From contig JAJYNP010000014.1 of NCBI GenBank assembly GCA_021786265.1, positions 1-7,778 on the forward strand: a stretch of 7,778 bases of DNA. The letters run 5' to 3'. Made by a program: the position numbers and the translations under genes. Origin of the DNA: Chloroflexota bacterium (lineage in GTDB: Bacteria; Chloroflexota; Limnocylindria; Limnocylindrales; CSP1-4). How positions within the stretch are numbered: position 1 is the first letter of the stretch; each line of letters opens with the position of its first letter. Below the pieces are notes generated by a model. The model ran no database searches, was not told the origin of the DNA, and saw nothing but the letters and a program-made list of their open reading frames with translations. This document shows positions 1 through 5,327 of the stretch, in pieces.

Positions 1-297
1 ACCCAGGAGCCGGCGCAGGACCTCCACCCCCTGCAGTCGCTTCAGATCGAGCCGGAGCGAGCGCTTGTTCCGGTTGACCGCGAGATAGTAGGCGGCGGTG
101 CCCGGATCGTCCGGCCCGGCGAGCCCGGCGCCGACCCAGGGCGGGCCCCAGCTGCGCGTGCCGTCGCCCTCGGGCGGCTCGACCTTGACAACGTCCGCGC
201 CGAGGTCGGCGAGAAGCATCGTGCAGTACGGGCCGGCGAGGACGGTCGAGCAGTCGGCGACGAGGATGCCGGCGAGCGGTCCGGGCGGGGCGGCCAT
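1..297 (-). CDS. CaiB/BaiF family (class III) CoA-transferase, N-terminal part
   Basis: Reading from the ATG at 297 off the window edge gives 99 residues without a stop. Residues about 8-45 read LAGILVADCSTVLAGPYCTM followed by LLADLGADVVKVEPPEGDGTR, then a YYLAVNRNKRSLRLDLK stretch. This is the standard N-terminus of family III CoA-transferases: the Rossmann-like first domain with the ADLGADVVKVE motif and the NRNKRS/LDLK segment. These enzymes move CoA between carboxylic acids in the cytoplasm. The catalytic aspartate lies further on, outside the window, so the substrate cannot be named. There is no Shine-Dalgarno sequence close to the ATG. A TACGAT hexamer ends 7 nt before it, so a leaderless mRNA is likely. 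Family assignment is firm; the specific reaction is unknown. Confidence 0.9.
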   Translation of the reverse strand, partial: MAAPPGPLAGILVADCSTVLAGPYCTMLLADLGADVVKVEPPEGDGTRSWGPPWVGAGLAGPDDPGTAAYYLAVNRNKRSLRLDLKRLQGVEVLRRLLG

Positions 298-304
298 GGA
301 CGCA

Positions 305-310
305 ATCGTA
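305..310 (-). promoter_or_regulatory. Candidate -10 element for the CoA-transferase (leaderless type)
   Basis: On the minus strand TACGAT is followed by 7 nt and then the ATG at 297. Transcription starting about 7 nt after the hexamer would begin at or next to the start codon. No clear TTGACA-like -35 is visible. The same hexamer and nearly the same spacing precede the PIG-L gene at 4339. Confidence 0.45.
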
Positions 311-494
311 GCCCGACCGACTCCCGGGCCGTCGTCTCACAGGCCGTCAGGCGGATGCTCGACCAGTTCGTGGCGAAGTCGACGGCGCCGTCCGCGATGA
401 GCAGTACGCCCGCTCAGATCTACGAAAACCCCAAGCAGCCCCGACGCCTTGCCCGGGTGCACCTGCCGCTGGCTATCATGCGCCGCCCGCGCGT

Positions 495-644
495 GAGCTC
501 TACAAGCGCCTCGGCCGACGTGTGGCCGAACTCGGTCAGCGTCACCGTCCCGTCGGTCGCGATCACGATCACCAGCGTCGATGGTGGGTTGAGGACCTGG
601 GGGCCGACGTCGTCGGCGAGCGCTCGGGCCACGTCCGGGCCGAC
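495..644 (-). pseudogene. Remnant of a TlpA/thioredoxin-like C-terminus, related to the gene at 3508-4230
   Basis: This stretch aligns without gaps to 3529-3678 of the intact thioredoxin-like lipoprotein gene, same strand. By hand I count about 127 of 150 identical bases, including an unbroken 27-base match at 609-635. In translation, 35 of 49 residues match the C-terminal part of the intact protein (GPDVARALADD, QVLNPPST, DGT, FGH). The changes are mostly conservative (I/V, D/E, S/T, V/A). Similarity stops abruptly near 644, so the lipobox, linker and WCxxC half are absent. The cis-proline position of the thioredoxin fold, T-P in the intact gene, is T-L here. The open frame runs from 420 to 767, but the sequence on either side matches nothing I recognise. 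It is most likely a truncated paralogue without redox function, though a short expressed protein cannot be excluded. Confidence 0.75.
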
Positions 645-851
645 GAGCGAGCTCGAGGCGCTCTCACTCGGCATCGCCGAGTCAGCCGACGAATGGGGCT
701 GGCGAGAGCCGCCCGGGTCTAATTGCAGGCTCAGTGCTCCTTGGTCGGAACACGCTGAGAACCACACCGGTGGCCCCGACGCTGCGTGGCGTCAGCGCAG
801 GTCAGGGCGGAGGCGCAAATCCCACCCCCGGGGACACTCCTTCGAGGCGGG
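645..851. other. Gene-free stretch with a possible insertion-sequence end relic
   Basis: No coding frame here resembles a known protein. At 730-759 the sequence begins CTCAG and ends CTGAG, an interrupted inverted repeat (CTCAGTG against CGCTGAG, six of seven pairs) with a 16-nt interior. Its minus-strand text (GTTCTCAGCGTGTTCCGACC) reminds me of the non-coding ends of IS21-type elements, but this is recollection without a search. Together with the adjacent TlpA-like remnant, it suggests decayed DNA rather than a functional intergenic region. The neighbouring gap 298-494 holds nothing I can name apart from the promoter hexamer at 305-310. Confidence 0.3.
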
Positions 852-1163
852 CTAGTCTGAATCCCGGCGCCGCGCATCCGACTCGAAGCCGAGCGCGGCA
901 CCGAGCCAGAGGAGGAAGTCGCGCGGCGCGACACCCAGCCGGATGCCGATGCCAGCCGTCAGCCACCATCCGGCGATGGCCGGGATGAGCCACACCGCCG
1001 CCAGCGCGAACTCACGCGCCCACAGCGCAGTGAGGCTGACTTGCAGCACGCTCAACGACCACAGCGCGCCGGCCACGTAGACGATGAGGGCCAGTGACCT
1101 GCGCCAGCCGATCCTGCGGCGCTCAGTCACGGCCGCGCCTTCCCGGCGGGCATCGGTGCTCAT
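852..1163 (-). CDS. Small two-helix membrane protein, unknown function
   Basis: A 103-residue protein. The N-terminus is charged and arginine-rich (residues 1-22), followed by two hydrophobic segments, about 23-47 (LALIVYVAGALWSLSVLQVS) and 52-73 (FALAAVWLIPAIAGWWLTAG), and then a short polar tail with DARRRDSD at the end. The positive-inside rule puts both termini in the cytoplasm with a short outside loop (ARE). I do not recognise a family. The ATG at 1163 was chosen because a GATACT hexamer ends 6 nt before it; a GAGG overlapping that hexamer could act as a weak ribosome site instead. A GTG at residue 12 is an alternative start. It follows the secreted-protein gene on the same strand after 112 nt containing a terminator hairpin, so it is probably transcribed alone. 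Confidence 0.65.
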   Translation of the reverse strand: MSTDARREGAAVTERRRIGWRRSLALIVYVAGALWSLSVLQVSLTALWAREFALAAVWLIPAIAGWWLTAGIGIRLGVAPRDFLLWLGAALGFESDARRRDSD

Positions 1164-1169
1164 GGCGCC

Positions 1170-1175
1170 AGTATC
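1170..1175 (-). promoter_or_regulatory. Candidate -10 element for the small membrane protein
   Basis: GATACT on the minus strand lies 6 nt before the ATG at 1163. This is close enough for the transcript to begin at the start codon. No -35 hexamer is obvious. Confidence 0.35.
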
Positions 1176-1235
1176 CTCGGACGCCAGGGATCAGGCAACG
1201 CTGGACGGGATGCACGCCGGCCACGGGGAGGCGAA

Positions 1236-1267
1236 CGAGCTGCCGCGTCGGGCAATGCGGCAGCTCG
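1236..1267 (-). terminator. Hairpin terminator of the secreted-protein gene
   Basis: CGAGCTGCCGC and GCGGCAGCTCG form a perfect 11-bp stem around a 10-nt loop. The hairpin begins 8 nt after the TGA stop at 1276-1278. On the minus strand the stem is followed by TTCGCCT, a poor U-tract. Position and stem strength support a terminator, but efficiency without a proper U-run is uncertain. The hairpin after the tRNA gene (7111-7139) has the same form. Confidence 0.6.
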
Positions 1268-1275
1268 ACGTTGTC

Positions 1276-2187
1276 TCAGCAGGTACCAATGACGAAGCCC
1301 GCTGGCAGGGTGAAGCGCCAGTCCTGGTAGTCGGTGAACGCGTGACCGGCCTGCAGGAAGTCGGCGAGGGCTCGGGCGCTGGCGCCGGCCTCCGAAGTGG
1401 CCTCGGTGTCGGTCCGCGACCGGAGGAACGCGGCGTAAACCTGGTTCGCCGGCGTGGCGACGGTCAGCGTGCCGGGATTGCCGGCTAGGAAGTCGGCGAC
1501 GACATCGCGGCTCTGCGGCGTCCCGGGGAAGCCCCGATCGAGCGTCTCCTGCACCACCTCGTCGGTGGCTTCCAAGCCTCCCTGGGCCAGGACCAGGCTC
1601 AGCGAGTAGGAGGCGGTCGCGTCGGAGGCGCCGCCGATGAACGGCAGGGGGCTGATCTCGGTATCGACCTCGAGGCGGCCGCTCGTGTGCCACGGATAGC
1701 TGACCGTGACGCTCGACGGCTGCGGCCAGCCTGATCCGAGTCCGACCTGAACGCCCACGTCGGCCACGGCGAATGAACGGGTCGTGCTTGGGAAGAAGAA
1801 GGGCGCCGCAGCATTCGAGGCGACGTAGGCGCCTTGGTTGTCGTCGGCAGCACTGATGAAGTCGCCTTCCCCGTCGCCAACGGTGTAGTTCGTGCCGCGA
1901 TAGCGGCAGGTGAAGTCGTCGATCTTCTCGCCCGTCACCTGGAGGGTGCCGACGGAGCCAGCCTGACCTACCGGGACGACGGTCGGAGTGTGGACGGCGA
2001 GATTCGGCGGCGCGATTGGGGCCGACGTGTTGCCGACGCACATGACGAAGTCCGCCGTGGTGCACGGATCTGGATCGGCGGCCTGCGCAGCCGACGGCAG
2101 CGTGGTGATGATCGCCAGAGCGAGTGCGACGAAGGGCGCCGCTCGTCTTCGCCGGAGCCGTGGACTGACCTGGGCCGTTCTCATCAC
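1276..2187 (-). CDS. Secreted protein of unknown function
   Basis: From the GTG at 2187 the product is 303 residues. A basic start (RLRRRR) leads into a hydrophobic core (FVALALAIITTLP) and SAAQA, with likely signal-peptidase cleavage after about residue 36. The mature part of about 265 residues is rich in small, polar and beta-prone residues. It has four cysteines, at about residues 42 and 50, in FTCRYRG, and as the last residue, which could form two disulfides. No anchor, lipobox or membrane segment is visible in the mature part. The C-terminal third (ADFLAGNP, YAAFLRSRTDTEA, ARALADFLQAG) looks helical. I recognise no family. An AGGAGG ends 8 nt before the GTG at 2187 and 11 nt before the ATG at 2184, so one of these is the start. 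In-frame ATGs at 2208 and 2268 overlap or precede the ribosome site and are less likely. The gene probably forms its own unit. Confidence 0.7.
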   Translation of the reverse strand: MMRTAQVSPRLRRRRAAPFVALALAIITTLPSAAQAADPDPCTTADFVMCVGNTSAPIAPPNLAVHTPTVVPVGQAGSVGTLQVTGEKIDDFTCRYRGTNYTVGDGEGDFISAADDNQGAYVASNAAAPFFFPSTTRSFAVADVGVQVGLGSGWPQPSSVTVSYPWHTSGRLEVDTEISPLPFIGGASDATASYSLSLVLAQGGLEATDEVVQETLDRGFPGTPQSRDVVADFLAGNPGTLTVATPANQVYAAFLRSRTDTEATSEAGASARALADFLQAGHAFTDYQDWRFTLPAGFVIGTC

Positions 2188-2190
2188 TCG

Positions 2191-2204
2191 GTGTGCCTCC
2201 TCGG
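2191..2204 (-). promoter_or_regulatory. Ribosome binding site deciding the start of the secreted protein
   Basis: On the minus strand GAGGAGG stands 8 nt before GTG (2187) and 11 nt before ATG (2184). It is the strongest Shine-Dalgarno sequence seen in the window and lies inside the longer open frame that begins at 2268. This argues for the shorter protein. Confidence 0.55.
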
Positions 2205-2341
2205 TCATGCGGAAGGAAGGCCCGCGTGGGGCGGACGGGAGAGCTTCGGAAGAGTCGGCCAGCATCACCCCCTTCCCCGCAGATCCAGTGGCCGAATGGC
2301 TGGGCTGATGGTAGGTCCGAGCTGGGTCCTAGCCGCCAGCC

Positions 2342-2503
2342 CTACTTTGGTTCGGGCGAACGCTCCAGCAGCCGCACGCCCTTGCCCTCGAGCGCGTCGG
2401 CGAGGCGCTTGGAGCGACCCTCGGTGACGACCACGTGAGCGTGGTGCAGGAGGCGATCGACGGCCGCGGTGGCCAGGTCCTAGGGGAAGATCGTGTCGAA
2501 GCG
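2342..2503 (-). pseudogene. Remnant of an IS21-type IstB helper ATPase, C-terminal end
   Basis: The minus-strand frame ending at the TAG at 2342-2344 reads DLATAAVDRLLHHAHVVVTEG, then RSKRLADALEGKGV. The DRLLHHAHV core followed by a G-S-x-RL segment is typical of the C-terminus of IstB-like ATPases, the target-selection partner of IstA in IS21 elements. The upstream piece RFDTIFP continues in the same frame but is split off by an in-frame TAG at 2480-2482. The Walker A and B parts are missing, so no ATPase can be made. The frame then runs into a recombinase fragment without an intergenic gap. The assignment rests on motif memory; a diverged unrelated C-terminus is possible. Confidence 0.55.
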
Positions 2504-2509
2504 GGACCT

Positions 2510-2695
2510 TCACCAGGTGCCGTGGGTCGGGGTGTCCCACAGGAAGTCGAGCTCGAAGTCCAGCAGCTCACCCAGGCGCATCCTTGTGCCCCGCAGGATC
2601 GTGAGCCCGAAACGGGTGAACGGGTCGTGGAGCTCGGCGACGGCGGCCATGAGGTCGCGGTCGGCCGCGGGCGCGAGGCGGTCGGATGGTGACAC
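2510..2695 (-). pseudogene. Remnant of a tyrosine recombinase/integrase
   Basis: A 61-residue piece contains ADRDLMAAVAELHDPFTRFG, then LTILRGTRMRLGELLDFELD and DTPTHGTW before a TGA at 2510-2512. The LRGTxMRxGELLxLELD stretch is the conserved block around the first catalytic arginine of phage-type integrases. After the TGA, the next frame reads LKVPL, which usually follows GTW in this family, so a one-base deletion best explains the stop. The N-terminal core-binding domain and the C-terminal HxxR and tyrosine residues are absent. It lies directly against the IstB-like piece, pointing to recombination between decaying elements. The fragment is not functional. Confidence 0.7.
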
Positions 2696-2712
2696 TCACG
2701 CCGATGGTAGTG

Positions 2713-2757
2713 GCTGGCGCCGACGCGATGGCAGCGTCTCTCGATCGCAGCGCCAGC
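2713..2757. repeat. Nested inverted repeats between recombinase remnant and ccdA
   Basis: GCTGGCGC at 2713-2720 is mirrored by GCGCCAGC at 2750-2757. Inside it, GACGC (2722-2726) and GCGTC (2734-2738) form a second small stem. This could be a weak transcription stop about 50 nt past the ccdA stop codon, or an element end. There is no U-tract. Nothing else is identifiable in the gap 2696-2804 except a CCCCCGGGGG palindrome near 2790. Confidence 0.3.
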
Positions 2758-2804
2758 GCCCGGCGTCGGGATGGACACGATCCCCACCCGGACGCCCCCG
2801 GGGG

Positions 2805-3479
2805 TCAGAGCCCGAACGTCAGGAGGATGCTGGGCCAGTTGGCGATCGCGTCGAGGAGCCCGACGGCGATGAGCAGACCTCCCGCACCGACCTCGATCAC
2901 CCGGTGGTGTCCCACGAAGAACCGCACGAGCGCCTGCTGGCGGGCGCTCGCGAGGACCGAGAGGAGGAACAGCGGCAGCCCGAACCCGAGTCCGTACACG
3001 GCGAACGTCCCGAGCCGGCCGGCCGCGTCGACGACCCCCACCGAGATCGCCAGGAGCGAGACGACGAAGGGTCCGGCGCAGGGCAGGGCAAGCGGACCGA
3101 GCATCAGGCCGTACGCGTAGGCCTGCCCGTACGGATTCGTCACCAGCGGCACGCGCGCACCGGGGAGTCGCTCGAACGGGTTCCGCCCGAGCAGCAAGAG
3201 TACGCCCAGCGCCACCAGCAGGGCGTCGATGAACGGGATGAGGTAGCCGAGGACCGCGCCCATCGGGACGGCGACGACGAGGAGGATGGCGGCGACGCCG
3301 ATCATCGCCGTGAGCACCCCGGCGAGGACGAACAGGCCGAGCAGGCCGGAGGCCCGCCGCCCGCTGATCGCCCGGCTGTTCCCCGACAGGTAGGCGATGA
3401 AGCCCGGGTAGAGCGGCAGCAGGCAGGGGCTCGCGGCGCTCCCGATTCCGAGCGTGAAGGCGAGGGCGAGCTCGTTCAC
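2805..3479 (-). CDS. ccdA: CcdA-type membrane electron-transfer protein
   Basis: The 224-residue protein is almost entirely hydrophobic, with about six membrane segments (roughly 5-30, 45-70, 74-97, 122-147, 155-177, 197-217). It carries the two conserved cysteine sites of the CcdA/DsbD transmembrane family: SPCLLPLYPGF (Cys19) in the first helix and LPCAGPF (Cys134) in the fourth. These cysteines relay electrons from cytoplasmic thioredoxin to thiol-disulfide proteins on the outer face, for cytochrome c maturation or disulfide reduction. The length is normal for CcdA. The GTG at 3479 lies 28 nt after the stop of the thioredoxin-like lipoprotein gene, its expected partner, and the two should be co-transcribed. 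The preceding sequence is only weakly Shine-Dalgarno-like, so translational coupling is plausible. Confidence 0.9.
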   Translation of the reverse strand: MNELALAFTLGIGSAASPCLLPLYPGFIAYLSGNSRAISGRRASGLLGLFVLAGVLTAMIGVAAILLVVAVPMGAVLGYLIPFIDALLVALGVLLLLGRNPFERLPGARVPLVTNPYGQAYAYGLMLGPLALPCAGPFVVSLLAISVGVVDAAGRLGTFAVYGLGFGLPLFLLSVLASARQQALVRFFVGHHRVIEVGAGGLLIAVGLLDAIANWPSILLTFGL

Positions 3480-3507
3480 CCGGCCGGCCCCGCCGTGGCG
3501 GCCGCCG

Positions 3508-4230
3508 TCACGCCCCGTGGGCCGCGGCGAGCTGCACGATCGTGTCGACCGACTTGTGGCCGAAGTCGGTGAGCGTGATCGTCCCGTCGGAGCCGATGAC
3601 GATCATCGGCGTCGACGGTGGGTTGAGGACCTGGGAGCCGAAGTCGTCGGCGAGCGCTCGGGCCACGTCGGGGCCGGCCACCGCGTACGCCCAGTCGAAG
3701 CCGTTGCGCTCGCTGTACGTCTTGAGTGCCGCGTCCGATTCCGCGGGATCCACGTCGAGCGAGATGTAGACGACCTTTGAGCGGTCGAGCCGGGCGAGCG
3801 CCTGCTGCGCGTCGGCTTGCTGCCTGAGGCAGTTCGTGCACCAGATCGCCATCGGCTCGATGAAGACGACCCGACCGGCGAGATCGGCGATCCGGAACGA
3901 GTCGCCGGTGCGGGCATCGGTGAGCACTGCCGTCGCCCACGGCCGGTCGAGCAGCGGGCCGCTCGGGCGCTCGGCGATGGCGTCCGGGGCCGGTGCGGCC
4001 GAACCGGCGGAGGCGTCCCGCACAGGCGTCGCGGGAGCGGTCGTCGCGGGAGCGACGGCCGTCGGGGCGGTCGCGGCGGCCGTCGGGGCGACGACGCCAC
4101 CCGCCGGCGTCTCGGCCGACGAACCCGACGGCGCGGCCGTGGCGCCGCCACAGGCGGCGAGGAGAAGGCCCGCCCCGGCGACGAGGGCGAGCATCCAGGC
4201 GGATGAAGAGACGCGAGTCTGTCCGATCAT
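3508..4230 (-). CDS. TlpA/ResA-like thioredoxin-fold lipoprotein
   Basis: The 240-residue protein begins with a lipoprotein signal: hydrophobic residues 12-24, then LLLAAC with the lipidated cysteine at 27. Residues 30-90 form an A/P/T/S-rich spacer from the membrane. The thioredoxin fold follows: a GRVVFIEPMAIWCTNC strand and active site with Cys131 and Cys134, VVYISLDVDP, then LNPPSTPMIVI with the cis-proline at 208, and a DGTITLTDFGH hairpin. Members of this family reduce apocytochrome c or other exported disulfide proteins, and the CcdA gene 28 nt downstream supplies the electrons. Exact client proteins cannot be told from sequence. The ATG at 4230 has only GGGG about 8 nt upstream as a possible ribosome site. 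A diverged partial relative lies at 495-644. Confidence 0.88.
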   Translation of the reverse strand: MIGQTRVSSSAWMLALVAGAGLLLAACGGATAAPSGSSAETPAGGVVAPTAAATAPTAVAPATTAPATPVRDASAGSAAPAPDAIAERPSGPLLDRPWATAVLTDARTGDSFRIADLAGRVVFIEPMAIWCTNCLRQQADAQQALARLDRSKVVYISLDVDPAESDAALKTYSERNGFDWAYAVAGPDVARALADDFGSQVLNPPSTPMIVIGSDGTITLTDFGHKSVDTIVQLAAAHGA

Positions 4231-4324
4231 GCGTACCCCATGGTGCGATGACGGTCGCCATCGTCGGCGCTCCGCATGACGGCTCGATGACGACGCCCCG
4301 GCGGCCCCCAGGGTGCTATCGCGT

Positions 4325-4330
4325 TACGAT
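4325..4330 (+). promoter_or_regulatory. Candidate -10 element for the PIG-L gene (leaderless type)
   Basis: TACGAT ends 8 nt before the ATG at 4339, placing the transcription start at or beside the start codon. No Shine-Dalgarno sequence lies in the 8-nt interval. The 108-nt region 4231-4338 must also carry the promoter for the divergent lipoprotein/ccdA operon, for which I see no clear element. Confidence 0.45.
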
Positions 4331-4338
4331 CTTCGACC

Positions 4339-5304
4339 ATGACATCGATCACACCCGTTCCCCGGAGCGACCGTCGCCCCACCCTCATGACCGTCCACGC
4401 CCATCCGGACGACGAGACGATCGGCACCGGCGGCGTGATGGCCAGGGCCGTGGCCGAGGATCGTCGCGTCATCCTCGTGACCTGCACCCGCGGCGAGCTC
4501 GGCGATATCGTCGTCCCCGAGCTCGACACCCCGGACAACCAGCGCCGGCTCGGCGAGATCCGCGCGGGAGAGCTCGAGGCGGCGATGTCCGAGCTCGGGG
4601 TCACCGAGTGGGAGAACCTGGGCTACCGCGATTCCGGGATGGTGGGGACACCCGGTAACCACGATCCCCGCTCCTTCTGGCGAGCCGATCCCGACGAGGC
4701 GGTCGGGCGGCTCGTCTGGCTGGTCAGGCGCTACCAGTCCGACGTCATGACGACGTACAACGAGTTCGGTGGGTACGGCCATCCCGACCACATCCGCACC
4801 CACGTCGTCGCCGTGGGAGCGTTCGCCCGGGCCGGCGACGCTGCCTGGTACCCGGAGCAGCTCGCCCCCGAGTTCGGCGGGACGGGCCCCGCCCTCGACG
4901 ACGGCGGCCTGGCGCCATGGACCCCCTCGAAGCTCTACGAGCAGGCCTGGTCGACCGAGCTGCGAACGAAGATGGCCGAACGTCTCGAGGCCCTGGGGGT
5001 GCGCAGCTTCTGGTCGCCGCCCGAGAACGCGACGCCTGAGCAGCTCGAGGCCCACCGCGAGTGGATGCGCAGAATCACCGTGGCCGACAAGGCGATCACC
5101 ACCTGGGTCGATGTGGATGCGTTCCTCGAGGCCCGCTTCCGGGCCATGCGCCGCCACGTCACGCAGATCGCCGCCGACTGGCCGTTGCTGGCAATCGGGG
5201 TCGACGGCTGGCGGGAGTTCGGACGCTTCGAGACGTTCGTCCTGCGCGAATCGCGGGTGCCGGTGGATCTGCCGGAGTCGGACCTCTTCGCCGGACTCGG
5301 CTGA
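4339..5304 (+). CDS. PIG-L family GlcNAc deacetylase/amidase, MshB/Mca-like
   Basis: This 321-residue protein has the hallmark zinc site of the PIG-L (LmbE) family: AHPDDE at 21-26 (His22 and Asp25 as ligands, Asp24 as the likely general base) and GGYGHPDH at 144-151, with His151 the expected third ligand. The conserved strand VILVTCTRGELGD (44-56) lies between them. The family removes acetyl or larger acyl groups from N-acetylglucosamine-type substrates. The region around NHDPRSFWRADPDEAVGRLV and the C-terminal RFRAMRRHVTQI stretch recall both MshB (mycothiol/bacillithiol synthesis) and Mca (mycothiol S-conjugate amidase). No other thiol-pathway gene is in the window, so the substrate stays open. 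Length fits MshB/Mca better than minimal LmbE proteins. It is divergent from the redox operon and ends 16 nt from the convergent CapA gene. Confidence 0.88.
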   Translation: MTSITPVPRSDRRPTLMTVHAHPDDETIGTGGVMARAVAEDRRVILVTCTRGELGDIVVPELDTPDNQRRLGEIRAGELEAAMSELGVTEWENLGYRDSGMVGTPGNHDPRSFWRADPDEAVGRLVWLVRRYQSDVMTTYNEFGGYGHPDHIRTHVVAVGAFARAGDAAWYPEQLAPEFGGTGPALDDGGLAPWTPSKLYEQAWSTELRTKMAERLEALGVRSFWSPPENATPEQLEAHREWMRRITVADKAITTWVDVDAFLEARFRAMRRHVTQIAADWPLLAIGVDGWREFGRFETFVLRESRVPVDLPESDLFAGLG

Positions 5305-5305
5305 G

Positions 5306-5327
5306 CGGCCTACCAGCGGCCTACCAG
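5306..5327. repeat. 11-bp tandem duplication at the convergent gene ends
   Basis: CGGCCTACCAG occurs twice in direct succession (5306-5316 and 5317-5327), starting 1 nt after the PIG-L stop and covering the CapA stop codon. Each copy carries CTACCA, so the minus strand has TGGTAG twice. It leaves no room for a bidirectional terminator between the genes. Confidence 0.6.

Noticed and set aside
298..494. Possible gene fragment on the plus strand (AVRRMLDQFVAKS) resembling the tail of SRPBCC/CoxG-type proteins
   Set aside because: The resemblance covers about a dozen residues and the frame then passes through antisense of the TlpA-like remnant. Too short to support.
1160..2065. 301-codon minus-strand frame overlapping the secreted protein
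   Set aside because: The translation is arginine/histidine-rich without hydrophobic or conserved blocks. The overlapping frame has a signal peptide and a strong ribosome site.
2786..2800. CCCCCGGGGG palindrome as terminator of ccdA
   Set aside because: It has no loop and no U-tract; a 5+5 palindrome of this kind is common at this base composition.
2493..3572. 359-codon plus-strand frame antisense to ccdA
   Set aside because: The composition is highly charged and low in complexity. The opposite strand encodes an unmistakable CcdA with both cysteine motifs.
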